Source: Acidobacteriota bacterium (GTDB lineage: Bacteria > Acidobacteriota > Terriglobia > Terriglobales > Acidobacteriaceae). Taken from it: DNA of 45,428 nt. The stretch covers positions 1-45,428 of the forward strand of contig JAEYQK010000121.1 in the NCBI GenBank assembly GCA_023410055.1. Reading direction: 5' to 3'. Numbering within the stretch: position 1 is the stretch's first letter; every line of letters starts with the position of its first letter. Below, in pieces: positions 8,141 to 15,454 of this stretch. The notes beneath the pieces are model-generated. The model was not told the origin of the DNA and ran no database searches. It worked only from the letters and a program-made list of their open reading frames with translations. Both the position numbers and the translations under genes were made by a program.

Positions 8141-8752
8141 GTGAATACACGGTCCACCATCATTGGAAGGAGCTTCGGCCTGCTTCTGTCGGCCGCCGTT
8201 GCAGTTGCGGTGACCGTAACAGTTGCGAGATCGCAGGACACGGCTGAGGCATCGAGCAAAGATCTGAAGCTTGGCCCAACGCCTCAGGAACTGACTCCCG
8301 ACCAGAAACGCGAGTCCAAGCGCGTCGCCGATATTGTAGCTGGCCTCTTCCAAGAACGCCGAAAGCAAGCGAAGCTCCCACACGTTTGGCGATTCCATTG
8401 CTCGACGATGCAGCAAGTGGCGTGTAGTTCTGCGCAAACCGGAGCGGCGTGGGCAACGGGACGACCGCAATTTCAAGCAATGTACTGGACGGATAAACCT
8501 GAGACTTCACACCCTGAACTGGAGCGAATTGCAACATACGATACCCGTCCGAAGGATCACGGAGGCTTTTCTGCAGATCGCTTTTCGGTTGTTGTATGGC
8601 CGACGATTAAGCCGAAAGGCTATTGGATAGGACTCGATTTGCATCCGAACGCTCTCGCACAGGCGTGGCGCGAACTAGATGTCTATATAAGCACGTGCGA
8701 TGGACCTTGTCCAAAGTTGCCCATCGCTCTGGCTTGCCAAAAGCAGAAATAG
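8141..8752 (+). CDS. Secreted protein of unknown function
   Basis: A GTG start is preceded by a purine-rich GAGAGAAAAGG. The 203-aa product begins with a signal peptide (GLLLSAAVAVAVTVTVARSQ) and has a mature region rich in charged and aromatic residues, with six cysteines (for example FHCSTMQQVACSS and STCDGPCPKL) that could form disulfides in the periplasm. No family is recognised. It lies 17 bp after the sigma-54 activator and may belong to the same transcript. Its stop faces the end of hisA 24 bp away. Confidence 0.7.
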   Translation: MNTRSTIIGRSFGLLLSAAVAVAVTVTVARSQDTAEASSKDLKLGPTPQELTPDQKRESKRVADIVAGLFQERRKQAKLPHVWRFHCSTMQQVACSSAQTGAAWATGRPQFQAMYWTDKPETSHPELERIATYDTRPKDHGGFSADRFSVVVWPTIKPKGYWIGLDLHPNALAQAWRELDVYISTCDGPCPKLPIALACQKQK

Positions 8753-8776
8753 ACAATCAAGTGGCAAGGTTTCCCA

Positions 8777-9451
8777 TTATGCCTCAATCTTGCCCGTATA
8801 CACCGCCATCCCAACTACCGCGTCGACTCGGATAACATCCAACTCAGCAATTTCTTGCTTGCTTCTAATCCCGCCGGCCGCGATCAACTGTTGTTGAGTC
8901 AATTCCCGCAACTTGCGCGCAACATCCACGGGAAAGCCAGTCATCGTTCCCTCGGTGTCGATGTGCGTGTAGAGAAATCCTGCGCAATACGCTTCAAGTT
9001 CTACGATCACCTGCTCCGGAGTCAGGGCCGTTCCCTGTTGCCAGCCATGAGTACTGACCTTTCCTCCGCGCGAGTCGATGGCAAAGATGAGCTTGTCGGC
9101 GCCGATTTCTTCGGCGGCTTCCTTTGCGAACTGGACGTTTACTTTGCCATCGCGGATGAGCGCGGAGCCGATGATCACTTTCTTTGCGCCTGCATCGAGG
9201 ACAGACTGCGCGATTGCGATGTCGCGGATACCGCCGCCGACTTGGACAGGGAGTCGCGAGGCGAAGTGCGAAATCAAGTTGCGGTTGCTGCCCTTGCGCA
9301 TGGCGGCATCGAGGTCGATGAGTTGCACCAGCGGGTACTTGGAGAAGCGTTGCACCCATGGTTCGAAGTCGTCGTATTCGAGGGCTTTCTTTTCGCCTTG
9401 TACTAGTTGAACGATCTTGCCGCCCATCAAGTCGATGGAAGGAATCAGCAT
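8777..9451 (-). CDS. hisA: HisA, ProFAR isomerase
   Basis: The 224-aa (beta/alpha)8-barrel enzyme converts ProFAR to PRFAR in histidine synthesis. Hallmarks are IPSIDLMGGKIVQLVQG at the N-terminus, LVQLIDLDAA, QVGGGIRD, a phosphate-binding IIGSALI, and FAIDSRGGKV and LIAAGGIRS. The start at 9451 has GAGGTGG just upstream and overlaps the end of hisF by 7 bp; the open frame continues further upstream only because it runs inside hisF. It is the last gene of the operon and slightly shorter than usual (about 240). Confidence 0.95.
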   Translation of the reverse strand: MLIPSIDLMGGKIVQLVQGEKKALEYDDFEPWVQRFSKYPLVQLIDLDAAMRKGSNRNLISHFASRLPVQVGGGIRDIAIAQSVLDAGAKKVIIGSALIRDGKVNVQFAKEAAEEIGADKLIFAIDSRGGKVSTHGWQQGTALTPEQVIVELEAYCAGFLYTHIDTEGTMTGFPVDVARKLRELTQQQLIAAGGIRSKQEIAELDVIRVDAVVGMAVYTGKIEA

Positions 9452-10245
9452 GGCCACCTCATTGGGATTCCAGCGAGGCTCACCTGCTGCTTGAGTTCGC
9501 GGATGTCGTGTACGCCAAAGTGGAAGATGGACGCGGCAAGCGCCGCATCGGCGTGGCCGTCGCGGAAGACCTCGACGAAGTGCTGCAAGTTGCCTGCACC
9601 GCCTGAGGCGATGACTGGGATCGATACGGCTTCGGCGATCATTTTTGTTAGCGTGCACTCGAAACCGATGCCGGTGCCATCGCGGTCCATGGACGTCAGC
9701 AGGATTTCGCCTGCGCCTCGGGACTCGGCTTCTTTCGCCCACTTGACTGCATCACGCTCGGTGGGGATGCGTCCTCCGGCAACGAATACGCGATAGCCAG
9801 AGGGAACTGCCTGGGAGTCGCCGGACTGGAGTCCGGCGCTACTGTCCTTGCGGGCGTCGATGGCTACGATGACGGCTTGCGAGCCGAAACGTTCGCCGAT
9901 GCAGGTGATGAGAGATGGATCTTTCACCGCGGCGGAGTTGATGCTGAGCTTGTCGCAACCGGCGTCGAAGACGGCAGAGGCTTCGTCGAGCGAACGAATG
10001 CCGCCGCCAACGGTGAACGGGACGAATATCTGCGAGGCGGTACGGCGAACGGTGTCGAGTAGTGTTGCGCGTTTCTGCGCAGTGGCGGAGATGTCGAGCA
10101 GGACGATTTCATCCGCTCCGTTCTCAGCGTGTGCGCGGGCGAGTTCGGCTGGATCGCCAGCGTCGCGCAGGTTCTTGAACTCGATGCCTTTGACGACGCG
10201 TCCGCCATCGACGTCGAGGCAGGCGATGATGCGCTTGGTCAGCAT
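9445..10245 (-). CDS. hisF: HisF, imidazole glycerol-phosphate synthase cyclase subunit, with an inserted palindrome
   Basis: The 266-aa cyclase receives ammonia from HisH and closes the imidazole ring. Signatures are LTKRIIACLDVDGGRVVKG, FTVGGGIRS, AIDARKD, EILLTSMDRDGTG and IPVIASGGAG. Between VAIDARK and RVFVAGGRIPT there is a segment of about 18 residues where other HisF proteins have about 5. The extra DNA carries the palindrome at 9819-9838, translated in part as AGLQSGDSQA. The loop is apparently a tolerated repeat insertion. Overlaps of 7 bp with both hisH and hisA indicate tight coupling. Confidence 0.95.
   Translation of the reverse strand: MLTKRIIACLDVDGGRVVKGIEFKNLRDAGDPAELARAHAENGADEIVLLDISATAQKRATLLDTVRRTASQIFVPFTVGGGIRSLDEASAVFDAGCDKLSINSAAVKDPSLITCIGERFGSQAVIVAIDARKDSSAGLQSGDSQAVPSGYRVFVAGGRIPTERDAVKWAKEAESRGAGEILLTSMDRDGTGIGFECTLTKMIAEAVSIPVIASGGAGNLQHFVEVFRDGHADAALAASIFHFGVHDIRELKQQVSLAGIPMRWPC
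9819..9838. repeat. Palindromic element inside hisF
   Basis: CGCCGGACT and AGTCCGGCG are perfect 9-bp inverted arms around GG. The element lies inside the hisF coding sequence, in a loop that is longer than in homologues, and keeps the frame open. Confidence 0.65.
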
Positions 10246-10835
10246 TTCAGGTCTCCGAAATTTCTCAGCATCTTGAGTCCGACGTCAGAGGATTTTTCCG
10301 GATGGAATTGCACGCCGAACACATTATCGCGCTCGACTGCTGAAGCAAAGGGAGCTTCGTAGTCGGTGATGGCGACCGCACCTTCGCACACGGGCGCGCG
10401 GAAGGAATGAGTAAAGTAAACGAAAGCGTCGTCCCCGATGTCGGCTAGGAGTCGTGACGAACCATTCAGTTTGAGCGAATTCCAGCCAACGTGCGGGACC
10501 TTAATTCCAGAAGGAAACCGCGAGCACGCACCGGAGAAGACGCCAAGGCCAGGGACGTCTGGTGCTTCGGTGCTGCCGGAGAAGAGCCACTGCATGCCAA
10601 CGCAGATGCCAAGAAAGGGAGTGCCCTGCTCCACGATGTCGGAGATGGCGTCGCGCAGGCCGGAAGTCGTCAGACGCGCCGTGGCGGCGAAGTGTCCGAC
10701 GCCGGGAAGTATGACTTTCTTGGCGCTGCGCACGAACTCCGGATCGCGCGTGATCTGGGACTCGAAGCCGAGGTGGTCGAGTGCCTTCTTCACCGAACGA
10801 AGGTTTCCCGCACCGTAATCAACGATGGCAATCAC
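10239..10835 (-). CDS. hisH: HisH, imidazole glycerol-phosphate synthase glutaminase subunit
   Basis: This 198-aa class I glutamine amidotransferase supplies ammonia to HisF. Motifs are IVDYGAGNLRS at the N-terminus, oxyanion strand LPGVGHF, nucleophile Cys in GICVGMQ, and the His/Glu pair in GVQFHPEKS. I place the start at the GTG at 10835, with AAAGGA 5 bases upstream, because it puts IVDYGAGN at the expected position. The frame runs further upstream to 10889, but that part overlaps hisB. The start overlaps the hisB stop by 4 bp. Confidence 0.94.
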   Translation of the reverse strand: MIAIVDYGAGNLRSVKKALDHLGFESQITRDPEFVRSAKKVILPGVGHFAATARLTTSGLRDAISDIVEQGTPFLGICVGMQWLFSGSTEAPDVPGLGVFSGACSRFPSGIKVPHVGWNSLKLNGSSRLLADIGDDAFVYFTHSFRAPVCEGAVAITDYEAPFASAVERDNVFGVQFHPEKSSDVGLKMLRNFGDLKC

Positions 10836-11419
10836 AACAGTCCTTTCGTGCTGGGAAGCATTTCGGCCAGGCGCTGGTCTTTGGAACACGCCACGCGGAC
10901 TGCGCGGGCGAATGCTTTGAACAGCGCTTCGATTTTGTGGTGGTTCGAGCGGCCATACATCACGCGCGCATGAACGTTGGCCCGTGCGCCACGCGAGAAG
11001 CCCTCGAAGAAGTCGTAGACGAGTTCGGTTTGCAGGTCGCCAACGAGGCGAGTCTTCACTTTCGTGTCGACGACAGTCGCGGCACGCCCGCCGAAATCGA
11101 TTGAGGCGAGACCGAGGGTTTCGTCCATCGGCATGACGAAGTATCCGGCGCGAAGAATGCCCTTCTTGTTGCCGAGGGCTTTGTCGAACGCCTCGCCGAG
11201 CGCAATGCCGACGTCTTCGACGGTGTGATGCTGGTCCACGTGGAGGTCGCCGTTGCAGCTCAGTTCCAGATTGAATGCGCCGTGGCGGGCGAAGAGTTCG
11301 AGCATGTGGTCGAAGAAACCGATGCCGGTCGAGACCTTGTATTGGCCTTCTCCGTCGATGAGCAGCTTGAGCTTGATATCGGTTTCGTTCGTCTTACGAT
11401 TGATTTTGGCGGACCTCAT
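10832..11419 (-). CDS. hisB: HisB, imidazoleglycerol-phosphate dehydratase
   Basis: The 195-aa dehydratase converts IGP to imidazole-acetol phosphate. Two metal-binding His motifs are visible, DQHHTVEDVGI and SNHHKIEALFKA, with FFDHMLELFARHG near the N-terminus. The length matches the monofunctional enzyme, so the histidinol-phosphatase domain found in enteric HisB is absent and must be encoded elsewhere. It overlaps hisC and hisH by 4 bp each. Confidence 0.96.
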   Translation of the reverse strand: MRSAKINRKTNETDIKLKLLIDGEGQYKVSTGIGFFDHMLELFARHGAFNLELSCNGDLHVDQHHTVEDVGIALGEAFDKALGNKKGILRAGYFVMPMDETLGLASIDFGGRAATVVDTKVKTRLVGDLQTELVYDFFEGFSRGARANVHARVMYGRSNHHKIEALFKAFARAVRVACSKDQRLAEMLPSTKGLL

Positions 11420-12546
11420 CTTGCCACCTCCGCTTTGGTGCGAATCTTTTCAACGCTGCTGCGCAGTGCATCGAGAACTACATCCATCTGGGCATCGCTG
11501 CCGGCGGTGATGCGAACGCATCCGGCGCAGCCGGGGTCGGAATTGCGATCGCGAACAAGAATGCCTCGTTGCTTCATGGCGGCAACGAATTCATTCCGCG
11601 TGTCACCGAAGTAGGCGAGAACGAAGTTGGCCTCGCTCGGCCACGACTTGATCCCGAGTGCCGCGAACTCACGCTGCAAGCGCTCGCGACTGCGCTGCAC
11701 CTGGGCTACATAGCTGGTCATGAATTCTTGATCAGCTAGAGCTTCGGGAAGCAGTGCGAGGGCGACGCCATTCACGTTGTATGGCGAACCTACGCGACGA
11801 ACCATGCGCATCTGCTCGGCCTGACCGGCTAGTACTCCAGCGCGAAGACCGGCGAGCCCGTGCGCTTTCGAGAACGTGCGTGAGACGAACAGGTTCGGAT
11901 ACTTAGCAATGAGCTGCAGGACGGACTTGCCGTAGAAGTCGAAATAAGCCTCGTCGATGAGGACGGCAGCATTGGGCGCGGCCTCGCAGAGTGCGATAAC
12001 CGTTTCTTCGTTGACGACAGTTCCCGTTGGATTGTTGGGAGTCGCAACGGCGATGAAACGCGTACGAGGCGTGATGGCGGCGAGGACGCGGTCGAGCGGG
12101 TAGGTGAAGCTCTGGAGCGCACCCTCTCCTTCGGAGAAGGGTGCGCCACCTGTAGTTCCTACACCTCCGTAAAACGGAACTGTAATTACTTTCGCCGCTG
12201 CGGCCGAGGCGTAGACCTCGTACATCGAAAACGTCGGGACGGCGATGAGGGCTTCATCGCCGGGATCGATGTAGGTCTGGCAGAGCAGGTGAATACCTTC
12301 GTCGACGCCGTTGGTAAGCACGACTTGTGCGGCGTCGAGTCCGAGATATTCTGCAACGACAGCTTCGACGGATTCACGCTCGGGATATTTCGCGAGCAAC
12401 TCGCTGTCGATCTCGCGCAGCTTTTGCATTACGCGCGGAGAACAGCCGGAGGTGTTCTCGTTGAAGTCCATGCGCAGGCCGACGCGGCCGCCTAGTGGCG
12501 GGTGATATTCCTTGATTTTGAAAACAGCCTCGCGAGGTTTAAGCAT
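11416..12546 (-). CDS. hisC: HisC, histidinol-phosphate aminotransferase, with an inserted palindrome
   Basis: The 376-aa fold-type I PLP enzyme transaminates imidazole-acetol phosphate. Hallmarks are RMDFNENTSGCSP, LTNGVDEGIH, TPNNPTGTVV, IDEAYFDF and the PLP lysine in SRTFSKAHGLAGLRAG. Between VPFYGGVG and FTYPLDRVLAAI there is an extra segment of about 18 residues (TTGGAPFSEGEGALQS) encoded by a palindromic repeat at 12119-12150. The site corresponds to a surface loop before the PNNPTG region, so the enzyme is probably active. The start overlaps the hisD end by 8 bp. Confidence 0.95.
   Translation of the reverse strand: MLKPREAVFKIKEYHPPLGGRVGLRMDFNENTSGCSPRVMQKLREIDSELLAKYPERESVEAVVAEYLGLDAAQVVLTNGVDEGIHLLCQTYIDPGDEALIAVPTFSMYEVYASAAAAKVITVPFYGGVGTTGGAPFSEGEGALQSFTYPLDRVLAAITPRTRFIAVATPNNPTGTVVNEETVIALCEAAPNAAVLIDEAYFDFYGKSVLQLIAKYPNLFVSRTFSKAHGLAGLRAGVLAGQAEQMRMVRRVGSPYNVNGVALALLPEALADQEFMTSYVAQVQRSRERLQREFAALGIKSWPSEANFVLAYFGDTRNEFVAAMKQRGILVRDRNSDPGCAGCVRITAGSDAQMDVVLDALRSSVEKIRTKAEVAR
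12119..12150. repeat. Palindromic element inside hisC
   Basis: The 26-bp core has 7-bp outer arms (GCACCCT / AGGGTGC) and an inner CTCC-TTC-GGAG hairpin with one bulged A, followed by GCCACC. The core is identical to the copy at 12571-12596 in the hisD tail, but the two are read in different frames (GAPFSEGEGA here, VPHPSPKERV there). Confidence 0.85.
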
Positions 12547-13906
12547 TGGCGGCCTCGGACTTCTTTACACGCACCCTCTCCTTCGGAGAAGGGTGCGGCA
12601 CCCTTGTACTCGTAGATCTACGGGAGTTCCCCACGTTAGCTTCGCGAACGTGGGGCACCGCGGATTTCGACATTCGGACGCGGACGGAGTTGGCGTGGGC
12701 TCTGAGTCCCTCGGCATCGGCGAGTGTAGTGATCGTTTTGGCGATGCCGTTGAGACCTGTGCGCGAGCATTCCTGGACGCTGATGATCTTGACGTAGTCG
12801 AGGACGCTGAGGCCGCCGCGGAAGCGTGCTGCTGCGCCTGTTGGCAGAACGTGATTGGGGCCGGAGGTGTAGTCGCCCATGGCCTGCGGCGACCAATCGC
12901 CAACGAAAACGGCGCCGGCGTTGCGCACCTGCGGCACGTCTTTGGCGCTGACCGTGAGGTGCTCGGAGGCGATCGCGTTTGCGTACTCCAGCGCTTGATC
13001 GTGCGATTTCGCGACGAGGATCACGCCGTTGGCTTTGAGCGATTGCTGCGCGATTGGATTGGCCTTGCTCTGAATCTTCGCCTCGGCGGCGACGGCCTTT
13101 GCGAGTTCGCGAGAGCTGGTAACGAAGACGGCGCTGGCATCTGGATCGTGCTCGGCTTGGGCGACGAGATCAGCGGCGAGGAAGGCGGGATTGCCGTCAT
13201 CGCTGACCAGCACGACTTCTGTCGGACCGGCGAGCATGTCGATGGAGCAGTCCCAGGCGACCATGCGTTTGGCGGCGGTCACGTAGAGATTGCCGGGGCC
13301 AACGATCTTGTTAACCTTCGACACCGACTCGGTTCCGTAAGCGAGTGCCGCGATTGCTTGCGCGCCACCGATGCGGAACACGCGATCGACTCCGAGTAGA
13401 TAAGCGGCAGCGAGCGTTTCGGGGGCGGGCTTCGGAGAGACGACTGTGATCTCGCGAACGCCTGCGACCTGGGCAGGGGTGACGGTCATCAGCACGGTTG
13501 AGGGGAGCGGATAGCGGCCGCCGGGCACGTAGCAGCCGACCGAATCCAGAGGCCGGACTAGCTGACCGACGCGAAGGCCCGGGGCCATCTGGCGAGTCCA
13601 ACTCTTCGGCATTTGCCATTGGCAGTAGCGGCGAATGTTCTTGGCCGATTGCTTCAGCGCGGCTTTGAACTCCGGTGAAACAGACTTCCATGCCGCTTCG
13701 ATCTCCTCGCGCGGAACTTGCAGGGGCTGGCCCTTGGCGCGCCCGTCGAACTGCTCGGCGTAGGCGCGCAACTTGCGGTCGCCGCCACGGCGCACAGCTT
13801 CGACGATCTTGCGAACGGTCGGTTCCACGCGGGACAGGTCTGCTGCCCCGCGCGCCGCAAGCGTCGCTACGATCTGATCCGCCGCCTGGCCCCGGACGAT
13901 GCGCAT
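12539..13906 (-). CDS. hisD: HisD, histidinol dehydrogenase, with a repeat-encoded C-terminal tail
   Basis: The 455-aa zinc enzyme catalyses the last two oxidations to histidine. Hallmarks are CYVPGGRYPLPSTVLM, GGAQAIAALAYGT, KIVGPGN, MLAGPTEVVL, AEHDPDASAVF and GPNHVLPTGAAARF. The normal end is near ANSVRVRMSK. A further tail of about 39 residues (VPHVREANVGNS... VPHPSPKERV...) is encoded by two successive palindromic repeats at 12571-12659. The ATG at 13906 overlaps the hisG stop by 1 bp (TAATG); the longer open frame upstream lies inside hisG. Confidence 0.95.
   Translation of the reverse strand: MRIVRGQAADQIVATLAARGAADLSRVEPTVRKIVEAVRRGGDRKLRAYAEQFDGRAKGQPLQVPREEIEAAWKSVSPEFKAALKQSAKNIRRYCQWQMPKSWTRQMAPGLRVGQLVRPLDSVGCYVPGGRYPLPSTVLMTVTPAQVAGVREITVVSPKPAPETLAAAYLLGVDRVFRIGGAQAIAALAYGTESVSKVNKIVGPGNLYVTAAKRMVAWDCSIDMLAGPTEVVLVSDDGNPAFLAADLVAQAEHDPDASAVFVTSSRELAKAVAAEAKIQSKANPIAQQSLKANGVILVAKSHDQALEYANAIASEHLTVSAKDVPQVRNAGAVFVGDWSPQAMGDYTSGPNHVLPTGAAARFRGGLSVLDYVKIISVQECSRTGLNGIAKTITTLADAEGLRAHANSVRVRMSKSAVPHVREANVGNSRRSTSTRVPHPSPKERVRVKKSEAANA
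12571..12602. repeat. Palindromic element in the hisD 3' end (copy 1)
   Basis: It has the same 26-bp core as in hisC (outer arms GCACCCT / AGGGTGC), here followed by GGCACC. It encodes the last part of the HisD tail. Confidence 0.85.
12629..12659. repeat. Palindromic element in the hisD 3' end (copy 2)
   Basis: Arms CCCCACGTT and AACGTGGGG surround a 9-nt loop (AGCTTCGCG) and are followed by CACC. A second copy, with one loop change, lies in intergenic DNA at 26580-26610. Confidence 0.85.
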
Positions 13907-14781
13907 TAGAGCACCACCTTGTTCAGAGGATATTCGACAATGCCGGTGGCGTTCGCCTGCTTGAGTCTGGGAATGATGTAACGAGCTTCGCGTTCTTCGA
14001 TGACAGTGTTGAGCGCGACCCACTCGTCGTCACTCAGAGACGAGATCGTCGGACGTTGCAGGGCCGGCAGTACAGCGAGCACGGCCGGGAGATCAGCCTT
14101 GCGGGCGTTGAGCATGAGGCCGACGCGGCCAACGGCTTCCATGGCGCCTTGCAGCATCAGAGCAATATTCTCGATCTTTTCGCGTTTCCAAGGGTCCTGG
14201 AACGACTTTTTGTTGGCAATGAGCTGAGTGTTGGATTCGAGGACAGTCTCCATGATGCGGAGGCGATTGGCGCGAAGGGAGCTGCCGGTTTCGGTGACCT
14301 CGACTATTGCGTCGGCGAGCACGGGCGGTTTCACTTCGGTTGCGCCCCAGGAGAACTCGACCGTCACCGGGATGTTCTTCTTGGCGAAGTAGCACTTTGT
14401 GACTTCTACGAGCTCGGTCGCGATGGTCTTGCCTGCCAGGTCTTCGGCGCGCTGAAAGGGCGAGTCTTCGGGGACGGCGAGCACCCAGCGGACCTTTGAT
14501 CCGCGGCTCTGCTTTGCGTAAACCAGGTCGGCGACGTTGATGACCTCGAGGCCGCTTTCCATGACCCAATCGTAGCCGGTGAGGCCAGCGTCCATGACGC
14601 CGTGTTCGACGTAGCGGGCCATCTCTTGTGCACGGATCAACATGCACTCGAGTTCTGGGTCGTCGGTGCTCGGGAAATAGGAGCGACCGTTCTCGCGGAT
14701 CTTGAATCCAGCTTGGCCGAACAGCTCGATGGTGGATTGTTGAAGACTGCCCTTGGGGATTCCGAGGCGGAGCTTCTTCAT
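13906..14781 (-). CDS. hisG: HisG, ATP phosphoribosyltransferase (long form)
   Basis: The 291-aa enzyme starts the pathway by joining ATP and PRPP. The N-terminal catalytic part has LRLGIPKGSLQQ, DAGLTGYDWV and the PRPP loop region EVTETGSSLRANRLRI. The C-terminal about 75 residues (VGLMLNARKADLPAVLAVLP onward) form the HisG_C regulatory domain, so it is the hexameric, histidine-inhibited long form that does not need HisZ. It overlaps hisI by 4 bp and hisD by 1 bp. Confidence 0.96.
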   Translation of the reverse strand: MKKLRLGIPKGSLQQSTIELFGQAGFKIRENGRSYFPSTDDPELECMLIRAQEMARYVEHGVMDAGLTGYDWVMESGLEVINVADLVYAKQSRGSKVRWVLAVPEDSPFQRAEDLAGKTIATELVEVTKCYFAKKNIPVTVEFSWGATEVKPPVLADAIVEVTETGSSLRANRLRIMETVLESNTQLIANKKSFQDPWKREKIENIALMLQGAMEAVGRVGLMLNARKADLPAVLAVLPALQRPTISSLSDDEWVALNTVIEEREARYIIPRLKQANATGIVEYPLNKVVL

Positions 14782-15125
14782 TTCGTCACCCCCGCAGGCG
14801 CGTTGACTGTGAGCGGCTTGGTGAAGCAGGAACGAGTGCCTTCGTGGCAGACGAGACCGTCGCCTTCGACCTTCACGCGGCAGAGAATCGTGTCGTTGTC
14901 GCAGTCGGTTGTGGCGGAAACGATGGCGAGGCGATTACCACTGGTCTCGCCCTTGGTCCAGAGCTTGTTGCGGGTGCGGCTGTAGAAAGTCACGTAGCCG
15001 GTTGCGAGCGTCTTCTCGTAGGCTTCTTCGTTCATGAAGCCGACCATGAGAACTTCGCCGTCGCTTTCGGCCTGTACGATGGCCGGTACGAGGCCATCCA
15101 TTTTCTTGAAGTCGATCTGTGTCAT
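14778..15125 (-). CDS. hisI: HisI, phosphoribosyl-AMP cyclohydrolase
   Basis: The 115-aa PRA-CH enzyme opens the adenine ring of PR-AMP. Motifs are VMVGFMNEEAYEKTL, TFYSRTRNKLWTKGETSGN and the zinc-binding TTDCDNDTILCRV with a later Cys in TRSCF. It ends after the cyclohydrolase domain, so the HisE pyrophosphohydrolase is not fused and no hisE is present in this operon. I chose the ATG at 15125 for its GAGGAACGA ribosome site. It is the first structural gene after the attenuator. Confidence 0.95.
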   Translation of the reverse strand: MTQIDFKKMDGLVPAIVQAESDGEVLMVGFMNEEAYEKTLATGYVTFYSRTRNKLWTKGETSGNRLAIVSATTDCDNDTILCRVKVEGDGLVCHEGTRSCFTKPLTVNAPAGVTK

Positions 15126-15161
15126 TCGTTCCTCTTTGTGTTGTGTCCGCTTTCTCGAATC

Positions 15162-15195
15162 CCCACACAAGCAAAAGAAGCTTGTGTGGGCCACC
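15162..15195. repeat. Hairpin repeat between the his attenuator and hisI
   Basis: Arms CCCACACAAGC and GCTTGTGTGGG (11 bp, perfect) surround a 7-nt loop and are followed by CCACC, as in the other GGCACC-tailed palindromes of the window. It lies in the 5' leader, between the attenuator and the hisI ribosome site, and may affect hisI translation or mRNA stability. Confidence 0.7.
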
Positions 15196-15211
15196 GTGAG
15201 AGGCTCAGGGG

Positions 15212-15253
15212 CACAAACGAAAAGCCCGCTGAGCTTTTCGCGTCAGCGGGCTT
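15212..15253 (-). terminator. his operon attenuator (intrinsic terminator)
   Basis: On the minus strand an 11-bp stem (AAGCCCGCTGA at 15253-15243 with TCAGCGGGCTT at 15232-15222) is followed by TTTTCGTTTG. It lies 24 bases after the leader-peptide stop and about 90 bases before hisI. The 5' arm can instead pair with GTCAGC at 15292-15287 inside the leader ORF, giving an antiterminator. Confidence 0.88.
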
Positions 15254-15276
15254 GGAATCTTGGTACTGCGCTAGTC

Positions 15277-15345
15277 CTAGACCTCAGCTGACACGTTCGC
15301 CACGTGGTGATGGTGATGATGGCGATGGTGAGTCAGAGAAGTCAT
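15277..15345 (-). CDS. hisL: His leader peptide (22 aa) controlling his attenuation
   Basis: The ATG at 15345 opens a 22-codon ORF whose product starts MTSLT and continues HHRHHHHHH, followed by VANVSAEV and a stop at 15277: eight histidines in a stretch of nine. It sits between a promoter and an intrinsic terminator ahead of hisI. Segment 1 (CTGACTCAC, 15336-15328) can pair with segment 2 (GTGTCAG, 15294-15288); segment 2 can pair with the terminator 5' arm (GTCAGC with GCTGAC, 15247-15242). A ribosome stalled on the His codons would cover segment 1 and free segment 2, preventing termination when charged tRNA-His is scarce. No clear ribosome site precedes the ATG, and the -10 box ends 10 bases upstream, so the mRNA may be nearly leaderless. 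Confidence 0.9.
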   Translation of the reverse strand: MTSLTHHRHHHHHHVANVSAEV

Positions 15346-15354
15346 CTCGGAAAA

Positions 15355-15382
15355 ATCTTAGCATGGTACGAGCCGAGGTCAA
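15355..15382 (-). promoter_or_regulatory. Putative sigma-70-type promoter of the his operon
   Basis: On the minus strand TTGACC (15382-15377) and TAAGAT (15360-15355) are separated by 16 bp. The predicted start of transcription is within a few bases of the leader-peptide ATG. Confidence 0.65.
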
Positions 15383-15454
15383 ACATAGCTTTTTATATCG
15401 CCTGCATCGGAAATTTAGATTGCGGAACCAGTTCCCCTGAGGTGAAGTCCCGTC

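Noticed and set aside
12512..13399. Plus-strand 295-aa open frame opposite hisD
   Set aside because: It is antisense to a full-length, well-matched hisD with all family motifs; the frame is open because of codon bias, and its product shows no recognisable domain.
13675..14499. Plus-strand 274-aa open frame opposite hisG and hisD
   Set aside because: Antisense shadow; both strands are covered by well-supported his genes in the minus direction.
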